NCBI RefSeq assembly: GCF_000420065.1
Contig: NZ_ATUF01000002.1
Location: 62,001 to 126,000 of the forward strand
DNA length: 64,000 bases
DNA from: Varibaculum cambriense DSM 15806
GTDB taxonomy: Bacteria; Actinomycetota; Actinomycetes; Actinomycetales; Actinomycetaceae
Reading direction: 5' to 3'
This document shows positions 25,513 through 35,511 of this stretch, piece after piece; positions within the stretch are counted from its first letter, which is position 1, and each line of letters begins with the position of its first letter. The position numbers and the translations under genes are program-made. The notes beneath the pieces were generated by a model. The model was not told where the DNA came from. It did not search any database and saw nothing but the letters and a program-made list of their open reading frames with translations.

Positions 25513-26517
25513 CTAATCAGTCAGCGTTCCCAAAGTAGCTACCATCACGGCTTTAATGGTGTGCATCCGGTTTTCTGCTTGGTCAAACACTACTGAACGT
25601 TCCCCACAGAAAACCTCATCGGTAACTTCCAGAGCCTCAAGACCTGTTTTTTGGTAGATGTCTTCCCCCACGGTGGTGGCACGGTCATGGAAAGCGGGTA
25701 GGCAGTGCAAGAATTTTGCCTGCGGCCCCGCCGCCTCCATTAGCTGCGCATTCACCTGATAGGGCAATAGCAGCTTAATCCGCTCATCCCAGACTTCTTT
25801 CGGCTCTCCCATCGAAACCCAAACATCGGTATACAAGAAGTCGGCATCTTTAACCCCGGCTGCCGGATCATCGGTATGGGTGATTTTAGCGCCGGTTTGA
25901 GCCGCAATTTCATGGGCTTTATCTATCCAGCACTGTTCATTCCACAGCGGCTTAGGCCCGATAATCCGCACGTCCATGCCCATCATCGCCCCGGAAATCA
26001 GCAGCGAATTCGACATATTATTGCGGGCATCCCCCAGGTAGGCAAAAGAAATATCACGCAAGTCTCGCCCGGAATGCTCCATCATAGTGAGCTGGTCACA
26101 AAGCATTTGGGTAGGATGCCACTCATCAGTGAGACCGTTCCAAACCGGCACCCCCGATAGGCGCGCCAAAGTTTCTACGTCCTCCTGGCGGCGTCCTCGA
26201 AACTCAATCCCGTCATAGAAACGTCCCAGTACTTGCGCGGTGTCTGCCATAGATTCCTTATGCCCAATTTGGGAAGCCACCGGGTCTAGGAAAGTTACAT
26301 GCGCGCCCTGGTCGTAAGCAGCTACTTCAAAAGAGCACCGCGTGCGAGTAGAAGTTTTTTCAAAAATCAGGGCGATATTTTTCCCTTTTAGATAAGGCTG
26401 CTCGCTTCCTGCATGTTTGGCTGCTTTTAGCTCCGCCGCCAAATCCAGCAAGTACCGCCACTCCTCGGCGGTAAAATCAAGTTCTTTTAGAAAATGGCGA
26501 CCAGATAGTAATGCCAC
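25513..26517 (-). CDS. arcB: ornithine carbamoyltransferase (catabolic, arginine deiminase pathway)
   Basis: This 334-residue enzyme interconverts citrulline plus phosphate with ornithine plus carbamoyl phosphate. It has the carbamoyl-phosphate motif STRTRCSFE (about 56-64), [10 protein letters not shown] (about 134-143) and the ornithine-site HCLPAFHD (about 272-279). Its length and its position 50 bases downstream of arcA point to the catabolic ArcB; an anabolic ArgF role cannot be excluded by sequence alone. Carbamate kinase (arcC) and an arginine/ornithine antiporter (arcD) are not adjacent. Confidence 0.92.
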   Translation of the reverse strand: MALLSGRHFLKELDFTAEEWRYLLDLAAELKAAKHAGSEQPYLKGKNIALIFEKTSTRTRCSFEVAAYDQGAHVTFLDPVASQIGHKESMADTAQVLGRFYDGIEFRGRRQEDVETLARLSGVPVWNGLTDEWHPTQMLCDQLTMMEHSGRDLRDISFAYLGDARNNMSNSLLISGAMMGMDVRIIGPKPLWNEQCWIDKAHEIAAQTGAKITHTDDPAAGVKDADFLYTDVWVSMGEPKEVWDERIKLLLPYQVNAQLMEAAGPQAKFLHCLPAFHDRATTVGEDIYQKTGLEALEVTDEVFCGERSVVFDQAENRMHTIKAVMVATLGTLTD

Positions 26518-26567
26518 AGTTTAACCTTTCTATTTATTTCTTTCCCCTGCCTTACTGGGGGTTAAAG

Positions 26568-27797
26568 CTAATTATCAATGGCTTGACGCTCGAGGGGACA
26601 AGTCATGCACCGCGGTCCCCCGCGTCCGCGTCCGAGCTCCGCACTGGGCACTTCCAATACCTTTATCCCTTGTGAACGCAAATACTCTATAGTTTGCCAG
26701 TTGCGATCATAGGAAGTGACCACATTCTCGCTCAATGACAGCAGATTACAGGCATCGTTCCATTGTCCGCGTTCAGCTCCACTATCAGATTGGGGAGTCT
26801 GCAAAATATTTACCGATGATACTCCACTGGCCTGGGCTAAGACCTGATGCATCTCCTCTGCGGGATATTCCCGCCAGGAGATTTTCTCGCCCTGTCCGCG
26901 ACGGGCAATAACGCTCGGCAACATCCCCAGTTTCTTGTACTTATAAAAAGTATCTCGATTAACCATAGTTAGCACCGTGTCCAGGTGCATTTGCGCGCGT
27001 TCCATCGGCATTAGCAGCCCGGTAACCATTTCTATTGACGAGGACGGATCCAGCAATAGCCGGGAAGCTAAACGCTCGAAGCCTGCGGGACTGGTGCGCT
27101 CGCCCATTCCGACCAGCACCGAGGTGGGAGACAGGATTTCCACATCCCCACCTTCGCTGGAGGCTGGGCTATCGGCTATCCCCGCGCCATACTGGGTGAG
27201 ATTATCGCTAAAATCTGGGTGGAAATGATAGACGGCCTGTAGATTTAGGGTTTCGCGGCGGCGGGCAGTTTTTTTCATGGCCGAGAGCATGACTCCCTTG
27301 CCGATCCAGGCAGAAGTATCCCGAGTGAACAGGTGATTAGGGAGCGGCCCCAAAACAAAATCTTCCCGGTCGACTCGCGCCAAGACTGCGGAAAATAATG
27401 ACCCTAGTTCGGCCTCGATTTCTGCGCGAGTCAGCCCGCTAATCAAGATTTGAGCTAGCTTTTGACTATCCTGCGCGGCCAGATATTCTCTGAGCGGCTC
27501 GCTAAGCGCCACCCCAAAATACCGATCATCAATAGTCTGTTCCAATAGCGATTTTCGTGCTGGCTCCAAGTCTAAAGTCTGGGCTAAGAGATCTTGCAGA
27601 TACACGACCTCGGCACCTTGGGAAGCAAGCGTAGCGCTAAAGGTATCGTGATCTTCGTGAGCTTTTTCTAGCCACAAAATATCGTCGAAGAGTAGTTCCT
27701 CGCGATTAGAGGGAGTCAGGCGGTCAATTTCTCTCCCGGGGCGGTGTACCAATACTTTTTCTAGTTTCCCGACCTCAGACCAGACTCCACGCACCAT
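26568..27797 (-). CDS. arcA: arginine deiminase
   Basis: ArcA hydrolyses arginine to citrulline and ammonia, starting ATP-yielding arginine fermentation and countering acid. The 409-residue protein shows LFTRDTSAWIG (about 157-167), EGGDVEIL (about 214-221) and the C-terminal GGPRCMTCPL, whose first cysteine (about residue 397) is the nucleophile. The ATG follows AAGGGGA. It lies only 43 bases after the sufT stop on the same strand, with no terminator visible between, so read-through from the SUF operon is possible. Confidence 0.94.
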   Translation of the reverse strand: MVRGVWSEVGKLEKVLVHRPGREIDRLTPSNREELLFDDILWLEKAHEDHDTFSATLASQGAEVVYLQDLLAQTLDLEPARKSLLEQTIDDRYFGVALSEPLREYLAAQDSQKLAQILISGLTRAEIEAELGSLFSAVLARVDREDFVLGPLPNHLFTRDTSAWIGKGVMLSAMKKTARRRETLNLQAVYHFHPDFSDNLTQYGAGIADSPASSEGGDVEILSPTSVLVGMGERTSPAGFERLASRLLLDPSSSIEMVTGLLMPMERAQMHLDTVLTMVNRDTFYKYKKLGMLPSVIARRGQGEKISWREYPAEEMHQVLAQASGVSSVNILQTPQSDSGAERGQWNDACNLLSLSENVVTSYDRNWQTIEYLRSQGIKVLEVPSAELGRGRGGPRCMTCPLERQAIDN

Positions 27798-27840
27798 GGA
27801 TTTCCCCTTGCTAGATTATCTGCAAGCCTATTTTATCCCA

Positions 27841-28395
27841 TTAAACGTTGAAGCCGAGAGCGCGCAGCTGCTCGCGTCCTTCCTCGGTAATCCGATCCGG
27901 TCCCCACGGGGGCATCCACACCCAGTTAATTTGGACGCGGCTAGCCATTGAGCCCAAAACCCATTGGGTTTGTTCTTCCAACATATCGGTAAGCGGACAG
28001 GCTGCGGAAGTCAGTGTCATCTCGACGATTACTGTCCCGTCGGTTTGAATCTCTACCCCGTAAATCAATCCCAAATCTACAATATTAATCCCGAGTTCCG
28101 GGTCGATTACATCTTTTAAGGCTTCCAGTACGTCCTCTTCAGTGGGCAGCGCCCCCGCAGGAGGAACCGCGACAGACTCTCCGCCAGACCTCGGATTTTC
28201 ACTTGGATTCACAGGAGTAGATTCTGCAGACTGGTCTGCGCGGTTAGCTGCTGGCAGATTGTCTGCACCCCCGTGTTCGGCGTGCTGATGTACTTTAGAT
28301 GGCTGATAGGGGCCGGCATTTTCATTACCGGCTGCCACTTCTTGAAAGCGCTGCGGCACCTCAGCGGTATTTTCCCAAGGACGTTCTTCACTCAT
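27841..28395 (-). CDS. sufT: SUF-associated MIP18/DUF59 protein SufT
   Basis: The 184-residue protein ends in a MIP18/DUF59 domain (about 85-184) with DPELGINIVDLGLIYGV and the conserved cysteine of SAACPLTDML. SufT takes part in Fe-S cluster maturation or transfer at the end of the SUF system. An additional N-terminal stretch of about 80 residues, rich in Pro, Ala, Asn and Gln, is longer than in most SufT proteins and probably disordered. The start overlaps the sufU stop by eight bases, so the two are translationally coupled. Confidence 0.86.
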   Translation of the reverse strand: MSEERPWENTAEVPQRFQEVAAGNENAGPYQPSKVHQHAEHGGADNLPAANRADQSAESTPVNPSENPRSGGESVAVPPAGALPTEEDVLEALKDVIDPELGINIVDLGLIYGVEIQTDGTVIVEMTLTSAACPLTDMLEEQTQWVLGSMASRVQINWVWMPPWGPDRITEEGREQLRALGFNV

Positions 28396-28849
28396 TTTCT
28401 TGCCTCGCTTGCGTTTTGGCTATTGATTCTCTCAGTGCCATCCAGCCTAAAAGGGCGCATTTGACCCGGTTCGGAAACTTTGAGGTTCCCTGTAGGCTGG
28501 CAGCATCTTCCAGAGGATCTAGTATTTCGTCAGGCACTTCTTGCCCGCGCGAATGCATCATTTGATCAAAGTCTTTCCAAAGCTGCTCGATTTCAGCAAG
28601 AGATTTCCCTGCCACTAGGTCATTCATCATTGACAGGGAGGCTTGAGAGATCGAACAGCCCTGCCCCTGCCAGGCAAGACCGGATAAAGTATCCCCCTCT
28701 AAAGCCACCTCTAAAGTCACCTCATCCCCGCAAGTAGGATTAACTTGGTGGGACGAGGTATCCGAAGGTTCTACCTGACCACTGCCGTGCTTTTCGGCGG
28801 CGTGATCCATAATCACCTGCTGATAAAGCTGGTCAAGAGCCGAAACCAT
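28388..28849 (-). CDS. sufU: Fe-S cluster assembly sulfur-transfer/scaffold protein SufU
   Basis: SufU accepts persulfide sulfur from SufS with a zinc-bound cysteine. The 153-residue protein has the three expected cysteines in PTCGDEVTLEV (about 39-49), GQGCSISQAS (about 63-72) and NRVKCALLGW (about 127-136). The family's insertion around residues 90-120, which separates SufU from IscU, is present. The start overlaps the sufS stop by one base. Confidence 0.92.
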   Translation of the reverse strand: MVSALDQLYQQVIMDHAAEKHGSGQVEPSDTSSHQVNPTCGDEVTLEVALEGDTLSGLAWQGQGCSISQASLSMMNDLVAGKSLAEIEQLWKDFDQMMHSRGQEVPDEILDPLEDAASLQGTSKFPNRVKCALLGWMALRESIAKTQARQENE

Positions 28850-30117
28850 TACTTCCCCCTTAAAAAGAAACTACGCACTACTTCTAGACCCGCGATTAAG
28901 CGGTCAATATCTTCGCGGGAAGAAGTCAGGGATAGCGAGGCTCGACAAGAGGCTCGCAAACCATAGTGGGCGTGCAACGGGAGGGCGCAATGATGACCCA
29001 CCCGAATTGCTACGTCCTCGGCATCTAGGACTTGACCTACGTCATGGGGATGAATCCCCGCGAAATCGAAAGCCGCCAGCCCGACCCGTTCCCGGTAATC
29101 AGCCGGCCCTAAAAGCCGCAGACCTTTTACGGTGGCTAACCCTTCCAGGAGGTACTGGGTCAAAGCCAATTCGTGGCTACGAATCCGCTCCATTCCCACT
29201 TCCTGTAAGTAATCGAGCGCCACCGCCCAGGCATGAATCTGGGCTACCGGTTGCGAGCCCGCCTCGAAACGCTCCGGGACAGGTTGGAAAGTGGTTTTGT
29301 CCATGGTCACGTCAGCGATCATGGAACCGCCTGCCAAGAAAGGCGGCAATTGGTCTAGCAATTCTCGGCGACCATAGAGGGCACCAATACCGGTAGGCCC
29401 CGCCATTTTATGCCCGGAAAAGCAAGCGAAATCCACTTCTAGGGCTTTAACATCTAGTGGCATATGGGCACTGGACTGACAGGTATCTAACACTACCCAC
29501 GCCCCCACCGCGTGAGCTGCCTGGATAATCGGCGTTATATCTGTGATCGCTCCTGAAACGTTTGAGGCATGAGTTACCGCCACCACCTTGGTATTGGCAG
29601 TAATCGCGTCCAGAGTCTCCAGATCAATCCGCCCTTGCGGATCTAAATCCAGATAGGCGAACTCGCATCCGGTGCGTTGGCTCAGCAATTGCCAGGGCAC
29701 CAGGTTGGCGTGATGTTCCGCCCGGGTAGTAACTACCCGATCGCCCTCACCCACCAGGGGTGCCCCGCCGGTGATCCCGGGATTAGACAGGGCGTAGGCC
29801 AGCAGATTTAGCGCTTCGGTGGCATTCTTGGTCCACACGATTTCATCCGGGGAAGCCCCCACAAAACCAGCCAGTTTTAAGCGCGCGTCCTCGAAATACT
29901 GGCTAGATTCATCGGCCAGCAGATGGGTACCGCGATGGACTGCCCCATTCGAGTTTTCGTAGAAAGAGCTTTCGGCCTGAATAACGGAACGCGGTTTTTG
30001 CGAGGTCGCCGCCGCATCTAAATACACGATCGGTTTTCCTCCTCGCCCCCGGCGAGAAAGAATCGGAAAATCGGCGCGCAGGCGCGTCAGTTCCCTATCG
30101 GTAAATGGCGAATCCAT
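28849..30117 (-). CDS. sufS: cysteine desulfurase SufS
   Basis: This 422-residue class V PLP enzyme takes sulfur from cysteine for Fe-S assembly. The PLP lysine lies in FSGHKMAGPTGIGALYG (near residue 236) and the persulfide cysteine in RVGHHCALPLH (near 373). HASNVSGAI and LDTCQSSAHMP mark the cofactor pocket. It belongs to group II (SufS-like) by its compact active-site loop and its place between sufC and sufU. Confidence 0.94.
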   Translation of the reverse strand: MDSPFTDRELTRLRADFPILSRRGRGGKPIVYLDAAATSQKPRSVIQAESSFYENSNGAVHRGTHLLADESSQYFEDARLKLAGFVGASPDEIVWTKNATEALNLLAYALSNPGITGGAPLVGEGDRVVTTRAEHHANLVPWQLLSQRTGCEFAYLDLDPQGRIDLETLDAITANTKVVAVTHASNVSGAITDITPIIQAAHAVGAWVVLDTCQSSAHMPLDVKALEVDFACFSGHKMAGPTGIGALYGRRELLDQLPPFLAGGSMIADVTMDKTTFQPVPERFEAGSQPVAQIHAWAVALDYLQEVGMERIRSHELALTQYLLEGLATVKGLRLLGPADYRERVGLAAFDFAGIHPHDVGQVLDAEDVAIRVGHHCALPLHAHYGLRASCRASLSLTSSREDIDRLIAGLEVVRSFFLRGK

Positions 30118-30166
30118 TAGCTTTTTCCTCTCAGAAACCAGCAGGTATTGCTACAAAAAAGGGAGA

Positions 30167-30913
30167 TTACAGGTAGGAGTCGTACCCTTCCACTTCCAGT
30201 TTGTCAGCCAGTTCGCTGCCTCCGGAATCTACAATCTTTCCATCGGCGAATACGTGTACGAAGTCCGGTTTAATGTAGTTCAAGATCCGCGAATAGTGGG
30301 TGATTACCAGCAGGCCGCAACCTAGTTTTTCATGGGCATGATTAACTCCGGCAGACACGGTGCGCAAAGCATCAATATCCAGGCCAGAGTCAGTTTCATC
30401 CAAAATGGCGAACTTGGGGTGCAAAATCTGCATCTGCAAGATCTCTAGCCGCTTCTTTTCCCCGCCCGAAAATCCCGCGTTGAGGTCGCGGTTAGCGAAC
30501 TGGGGGTCTACCCGCAGGTCTTCCATGGCTTCTTTAAGCTCTTTTACCCAGGTGCGCACCGGCGGAGCTTGACCATCAACCGCGGTGCGGGCAGTACGCA
30601 AGAAGTTAGAGACGGTGACGCCGGGAACCTCTACCGGGTATTGCATCGCCAGGAACAAGCCGGCACGCGCCCGATCATCCGGGGAAGATTCCAGGATATT
30701 TACCCCGTCCAGGAGAACTTCTCCGCCCTCGATATGGTAACCGGGGTGACCGGCGATCGAATAGGACAGAGTAGATTTACCCGAACCATTCGGTCCCATG
30801 ATCGCGTGCTTTTCCCCCGAATTCACCGTTAGGGAAGCACCCTTAAGAATATGTTTTATCCCTTCGGGAGTTTCTACCGAAACTTTCAGGTCTTTAACTT
30901 CTAGTTTCCCCAT
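30167..30913 (-). CDS. sufC: SUF system ATPase SufC
   Basis: SufC is the ABC-type ATPase of the SufBCD scaffold. The 248-residue protein has Walker A GPNGSGKST (about 40-48), signature FSGGEKKRLEILQ (about 149-161), Walker B FAILDETDSGLDID and the switch histidine in VITHYSR. The extended Glu/Asp after Walker B (ETDSGLD) is typical of SufC. It starts one base after the Rieske-protein stop. Confidence 0.95.
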   Translation of the reverse strand: MGKLEVKDLKVSVETPEGIKHILKGASLTVNSGEKHAIMGPNGSGKSTLSYSIAGHPGYHIEGGEVLLDGVNILESSPDDRARAGLFLAMQYPVEVPGVTVSNFLRTARTAVDGQAPPVRTWVKELKEAMEDLRVDPQFANRDLNAGFSGGEKKRLEILQMQILHPKFAILDETDSGLDIDALRTVSAGVNHAHEKLGCGLLVITHYSRILNYIKPDFVHVFADGKIVDSGGSELADKLEVEGYDSYL

Positions 30914-31258
30914 TTATTCTTTTCCTTTACTGCGGCTGCAGGCGTCAACATAAACCGCCTGTCCTTTAATTTCAAGCTGATAACAGTTAACTGGCTCGGT
31001 GGCCGGCATAGTCGGCTGTCCGGTGTTGAGATCAAACTGGGCACCGTGACCCCAGCATTCGATCGCGCATCCTTCTACGTCGCCCTCGTCTAAAGCTACG
31101 TCTCCGTGAGTGCAGAGGGCATCGATGGCATGCCAGCCGCCATCTTCATCGCGCACCACTGCGATCGGGATCTTTTTTCCCCGCGCGTCAGTTACTTCGG
31201 CGCGCAGAGCCTGCGCGGGACCGAGAGCGCTGAGGTCGCAAACTTTTTCGAGGCTCAT
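30914..31258 (-). CDS. Rieske-type [2Fe-2S] ferredoxin in the SUF operon
   Basis: The 114-residue protein has the two Rieske cluster motifs, CTHGD (about 48-52) and CWGHGAQFD (about 68-76), each giving one Cys and one His ligand. It resembles the small ferredoxins of aromatic dioxygenases but sits between sufD and sufC, a placement seen in several actinobacterial SUF operons. It overlaps sufD by four bases. An electron-donor role in cluster assembly is likely but unproven. Confidence 0.9.
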   Translation of the reverse strand: MSLEKVCDLSALGPAQALRAEVTDARGKKIPIAVVRDEDGGWHAIDALCTHGDVALDEGDVEGCAIECWGHGAQFDLNTGQPTMPATEPVNCYQLEIKGQAVYVDACSRSKGKE

Positions 31259-32436
31259 AGCGGATCCGGCCCTTTTTCTAACCGGGAGTCAACCGCCTCT
31301 AAGAGACGCTCTTCAATCTTCTCGATTCCAATTTGGCGAATGACTTCCGCGAAGAATCCATGCACCACCATTTTGCGGGCAATATCTTCCGGAATCCCTC
31401 GAGATAGCAGGTAGAACAGTTGCTCTTCGTCAAAACGTCCGGTTGCCGAAGCATGTCCTGCCCCCGCAATCTCACCGTTTTCAATCTCTAGGTTAGGTAC
31501 CGAATCGGCTTTGGCGCCCTGGTTTAACACCAGGTTGCGGTTTTGTTCATAGGAATCAGTGTTGAAGGCTTTCTTACCAATCAGCACGTCCCCAATCCAA
31601 ACCGCGTGTGCCTGCTGACCTTGCAATGCTCCTTTATAGTGCACATCAGAGCGGCAGTTTTCGGCGCTGTGGTTGACGAATAGACGATGTTCTTGATGCT
31701 GTTCAGTGTCAGTGAAGTAGACACCGAAGAGTTCAACTTCCCCGCCTGGTTTATCTAGTTCGATATCGGGGCAAATCCGCACCAGGTCGCCGCCCAGGGT
31801 AATCGCAATATGCTTTAGCTTGGCATCTTTTTCGACGCTCATGCGGTGGTTACTGGCGTGAACTGCCGTTCTATCCCATTCTTGAATAGAAACAAATTCT
31901 AGCTGCGCTCCGGATTCGACATCAATCTCTATCCCCTGATTCAGCTGGGCCTCCCCAGTGTGCTCCAGGATAACCAGGGCTTTCGCATCCGGTTTCACAT
32001 CGATGCAGATATGTTGAGCTGCCGGCTGCTGGTTTTCCCCGATCACTTTAATCCGTACCGGCTCGGTCAATTCTTCCGAGATTACTACGTTTACCAGGTC
32101 GCGGTGATTGTTCCACTCCACCACGGCAGCGCGGTCTCCGGGCGCTCCCACTTTTCCGTGGATATCACTGTCAGCAGCTATTTCCACATAGGAGGACGCG
32201 CCCAGCTCTACCCGCTTAGTTCCGCTCACCACCTGCCCGGCAACTTCAACTCGGGGAGCCTCCCCCTCTAAAGTATCCGCGAGCAGCATTTTGATCCGTT
32301 CGAGGGGGGTGAATCGCCAATCTTCCTCGCGTCCGGTAGGCAGAGGGATATCGGCGAGGTGGAACGAGGTGGGACGATCCGCCCTTGAGGGAGCCGCGAC
32401 TACTTTATGGCCTGTCTGCTTTTCCATTTCGGCCAT
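31255..32436 (-). CDS. sufD: Fe-S cluster assembly protein SufD
   Basis: SufD pairs with SufB in the SufBC2D scaffold. The 393-residue protein has a helical N-terminus and a beta-helix core; the C-terminal region with HASATGRFDEEQLFYLLSRG (about 327-346) is the SufB/D hallmark and ends in the helical SufC-binding segment. The start overlaps the sufB stop by one base (TAATG), consistent with equimolar coupling. The enzyme core lacks the extra conserved features of SufB. Confidence 0.93.
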   Translation of the reverse strand: MAEMEKQTGHKVVAAPSRADRPTSFHLADIPLPTGREEDWRFTPLERIKMLLADTLEGEAPRVEVAGQVVSGTKRVELGASSYVEIAADSDIHGKVGAPGDRAAVVEWNNHRDLVNVVISEELTEPVRIKVIGENQQPAAQHICIDVKPDAKALVILEHTGEAQLNQGIEIDVESGAQLEFVSIQEWDRTAVHASNHRMSVEKDAKLKHIAITLGGDLVRICPDIELDKPGGEVELFGVYFTDTEQHQEHRLFVNHSAENCRSDVHYKGALQGQQAHAVWIGDVLIGKKAFNTDSYEQNRNLVLNQGAKADSVPNLEIENGEIAGAGHASATGRFDEEQLFYLLSRGIPEDIARKMVVHGFFAEVIRQIGIEKIEERLLEAVDSRLEKGPDPL

Positions 32437-33890
32437 TACCCCACCGATCCTTCCATTTGTAGTTCAATCAGGCGATTAAGTTCGAGAGCGTATTCCATCG
32501 GCAGCTCCCGTGCGATCGGCTCGATAAAGCCGCGCACAATCATCGCCATGGCTTCCGTTTCGCTAAGTCCCCGACTCATCAGATAAAAGAGTTGGTCGGC
32601 ACTAACTTTAGAAACCGTAGCCTCATGCCCCATCTCTACATCATCGGTCTGAATGTCGACGTAAGGATAGGTATCCGTACGGGAAATCTGGTCGACTAGC
32701 AGCGCATCGCACACCACCGAGGCTTTGGAGTGTTTAGCCTCCGGCGCGATCTGTACCAGACCGCGGTAGGAGGAACGACCCCCATTACGCGAAATGGACT
32801 TAGAAACGATCGAGGAGGAGGTATTAGGCGCCAGGTGCAGCATTTTCGCCCCGGTGTCCTGGTTTTGCCCTTCTCCCGAGAAAGCCACTGACAGTGCTTC
32901 CCCCCGAGCGTTTTTACCGGTCAAGTAAACCGAGGGGTACTTCATATTAGTTTTTGACCCCATATTGCCATCGACCCATTCCATAGTGGCGCCCTCTTCA
33001 CAGATCGCGCGCTGGGTTACCAGGTTATAGACGTTAGTAGACCAGTTCTGAATAGTGGTGTAGCGCACCCGCGCATCTTTGAGGCAGAAAATCTCCACAA
33101 TTGCCGAGTGTAGAGAATCCGATTTATAAATCGGCGCGGTGCAACCTTCTACATAGTGAACGTAAGAGCCCTCGTCAGCGATGATTAGGGTGCGTTCAAA
33201 CTGTCCCATGTTCTCGGTATTGATCCGGAAATAGGCTTGTAGGGGAATCTCTACGTGCACCCCTTTGGGTACGTAAATGAAAGATCCCCCCGACCACACG
33301 GCGGTATTGAGAGCAGCAAACTTGTTATCGCCGGCAGGGACTGCTTTACCGAAGAAACGTTTAAACAGGTCCTCGTGTTTGCGCAGCGCGGTGTCAGTAT
33401 CTAAAAACACCACCCCTTGTTTTTCCAAGTCACCCCGGATTTGGTTGTAGACCACTTCCGATTCATATTGCGCGGCCACCCCGGAAACTAGGCTTTCGCG
33501 TTCGGCCTCGGGAATCCCCAGCCGGTCATAGGTTTTCTTGATGTCCTCAGGCAGGTCTTCCCAAGAGTCAGCCACCCGGTCGGTGGAACGCACGAAATAT
33601 TTAATCTGATCCATATCCAGATCTGATAAATCCGGCCCCCAGTTGGGCATCGGTTTGCGCTCGAAAATCTGCAGTGCCTTCAAGCGACGCTTTAGCATCC
33701 ATTCGGGCTCGTTCTTCTCTGCAGAAATAAAGCGCACTACGCCCTCATCAAGGCCTCGCCGAGCGCTTTGCCCCGCTGCATCCGAGTCGTGCCATCCATA
33801 CTCATACTGAGTGCCAATCGAGTCGATTACCTGCTGGTCAGCAGCCTCTTTTTCCTCTTTTGTGGCAATCACCGGCGGTGATGATGTCAT
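32436..33890 (-). CDS. sufB: Fe-S cluster assembly protein SufB
   Basis: SufB is the main scaffold protein on which the SUF cluster is built. The 484-residue protein has the expected length, [19 protein letters not shown] and VEGCTAPIY (near 250), and the C-terminal helical SufC-contact region with [14 protein letters not shown]. No intein interrupts it, unlike the mycobacterial protein. It is the first structural gene after the sufR regulator, 37 bases away. Confidence 0.95.
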   Translation of the reverse strand: MTSSPPVIATKEEKEAADQQVIDSIGTQYEYGWHDSDAAGQSARRGLDEGVVRFISAEKNEPEWMLKRRLKALQIFERKPMPNWGPDLSDLDMDQIKYFVRSTDRVADSWEDLPEDIKKTYDRLGIPEAERESLVSGVAAQYESEVVYNQIRGDLEKQGVVFLDTDTALRKHEDLFKRFFGKAVPAGDNKFAALNTAVWSGGSFIYVPKGVHVEIPLQAYFRINTENMGQFERTLIIADEGSYVHYVEGCTAPIYKSDSLHSAIVEIFCLKDARVRYTTIQNWSTNVYNLVTQRAICEEGATMEWVDGNMGSKTNMKYPSVYLTGKNARGEALSVAFSGEGQNQDTGAKMLHLAPNTSSSIVSKSISRNGGRSSYRGLVQIAPEAKHSKASVVCDALLVDQISRTDTYPYVDIQTDDVEMGHEATVSKVSADQLFYLMSRGLSETEAMAMIVRGFIEPIARELPMEYALELNRLIELQMEGSVG

Positions 33891-33927
33891 TTGTGTTTTT
33901 ATCCCTCTTTTGTTGTTTCTTCCTGCC

Positions 33928-34620
33928 CTAGTCTGCCACGTTCACCGGTTTACGGAGAATTTGGGGGGTAGGTAACGCTACCGGCACCGAGGTGGTGCAC
34001 ACATGCTCCCCATCCGCCAAAGTCGCCAACCGTTGGACATGCACGTCAAGAAGACGTGAAAAAGCTTGAGTTTCCGCTTCACAAAGTTGCGGGAATTCGC
34101 CGGCTACTTCCTGTACCGGGCAATTTCCCTGGCAAAGCTGTACTGCAAAACCGCCATTGCCCACCTCTCGCACAGTAGCGGCATATCCATCGGCAGTTAA
34201 AGCATCGGCGAGCGCGCGCGCCCGAGCCCGCGGATCTACCCCAGCCTCTTTAATCAAGGGAGCATAGCGCCTTTCAATATCGCGAGAATGGGCCGCGGCG
34301 AAAGTATCAATCCCATCTGACCCCGCCAACTGTTCTATGAACCCTAAGGCGCGACTGGCCAGTTTGGAGTAGTCTTCGCTGAGCCCTTCGCGTCCTTTTC
34401 CGGTCGCCACATAGTGCCGAGCCGGCCTGCCTCGCCCCCGCTTGGTGTGGCCGCAGGTCTCATAAACTGCGATCATCTGCGCAGACTCTAAAGCGGTAAT
34501 GTGACGACGCACCGCTGCAGTTGTCAGATCTAAAATCTTTGCCAGATGGGCTGCGGTGACCGGCCCTTTTTCGACAATTAAGTCTAAAACTGTTTGCCGG
34601 GTCGGTTCCGTTTCGCTCAC
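33928..34620 (-). CDS. sufR: SufR-type winged-helix repressor with Fe-S cysteines
   Basis: The 230-residue regulator has an N-terminal winged helix (about residues 8-70, [19 protein letters not shown]) and a C-terminal domain with [12 protein letters not shown] and a further cysteine in FPQLCEAE (about 168-188), the likely [4Fe-4S] ligands. SufR represses the SUF operon when clusters are sufficient. It starts with GTG after GGAGGGAAG and is the first gene of the operon it probably controls. Inverted repeats upstream may be its operator. Confidence 0.9.
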   Translation of the reverse strand: MSETEPTRQTVLDLIVEKGPVTAAHLAKILDLTTAAVRRHITALESAQMIAVYETCGHTKRGRGRPARHYVATGKGREGLSEDYSKLASRALGFIEQLAGSDGIDTFAAAHSRDIERRYAPLIKEAGVDPRARARALADALTADGYAATVREVGNGGFAVQLCQGNCPVQEVAGEFPQLCEAETQAFSRLLDVHVQRLATLADGEHVCTTSVPVALPTPQILRKPVNVAD

Positions 34621-34643
34621 GCTTCCCTCCTTGCCAATAGACT

Positions 34644-34707
34644 TTAAACAGTTTAACGCATTTTAGAAACACGTGTCTTGCAAAAATAACTAGTGTTAGA
34701 CAAGTGT
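34644..34707. promoter_or_regulatory. candidate SufR operator/promoter region
   Basis: Just upstream of sufR lie a perfect 6-1-6 palindrome (TTAAACAGTTTAA, 34644-34656) and a pair of inverted decamers (ACACGTGTCT at 34669-34678 and AGACAAGTGT at 34698-34707, one mismatch). Mycobacterial SufR is reported to bind an ACACT-N5-TGTGA-type repeat, and the ACAC...GTGT halves are similar in kind. Assignment is inferential. Confidence 0.45.
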
Positions 34708-34810
34708 GGCATGGGAAACAAGCAAGCTAGATGTAAACGCGAGAAATAATGCGTCTTGCCCAGGAAAGTTAGCAGTTTTCCGCTTGTTCGCGTTTAGCGG
34801 ATTTCTCCGG

Positions 34811-35479
34811 TTAGCCGGGGATATTTAGGGGATCTGGGTGGAAGGGCGCGTCTGCTTCTCGCAAGCCTCCCCACCCCTGACGCAACGCCGCGATCACCGC
34901 CAAGATAGAGGCCATTGCTGACGGGTTGTGCAAGCTGCCGGAAAATAGGGCTTCCCGCGCCTGTTCCAAAGAAAACCAGGCAGTTTTCATATCCCGTTCT
35001 TCCTCGCAGGCTTCAAAAGGCTTACCGGTGGCCTCACAAATCCCTCTTGCCAGGAATACCCGCAGATGCTCACTACTTCCCCCCGGGGAAGTGAAAAAAT
35101 CTACTAGTACCCGCCAATTTTCCGCCTTAAGATTGGCCTCTTCCCAGAGTTCGCGTTTAGCTGCGCTCACCCGATCTTCCCCGGCATGATCCAACAGACC
35201 CGCCGGAACTTCCCAGAGGAAAGCGCGCACCGGATGCCGGTATTGACGAACTAATAAAATCTCCCAATCGGCGATCTCTCGTGAGGACGGATCCGCGCCG
35301 ACTACCGGACGCACCGCCGCAATCGCCACTGCTCCGGGGTGGGCGAGATAGTCACGCTTGGCAGCAGGCTCATCGGCGTGCAGCTGCACCTTATCGGTTA
35401 CAAAATCAAAAACATTTCCCTGGTAGATCAATTGATGATCTTCTACTGGGTAGTTAAAAGCCTCATCGCGCAATTCCAT
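34811..35479 (-). CDS. Nudix hydrolase (ADP-ribose pyrophosphatase-like)
   Basis: The ATG at 35479 has AAGGGG six bases upstream; a GTG at 35497 would add six residues. The protein has about 222 residues, with a Nudix box around VPAGLLDHAGED and KRELWEEANL, in which the usual Gly after the EE pair is Asn. It resembles actinobacterial ADP-ribose pyrophosphatases (M. tuberculosis Rv1700), which share this chromosomal neighbourhood with the tlyA-recN block. Substrate probably ADP-ribose or a related nucleotide sugar. Confidence 0.85.
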   Translation of the reverse strand: MELRDEAFNYPVEDHQLIYQGNVFDFVTDKVQLHADEPAAKRDYLAHPGAVAIAAVRPVVGADPSSREIADWEILLVRQYRHPVRAFLWEVPAGLLDHAGEDRVSAAKRELWEEANLKAENWRVLVDFFTSPGGSSEHLRVFLARGICEATGKPFEACEEERDMKTAWFSLEQAREALFSGSLHNPSAMASILAVIAALRQGWGGLREADAPFHPDPLNIPG

Positions 35480-35511
35480 GCTGGTCCCCTTGCTCACAAT
35501 CTAGATCCTAG

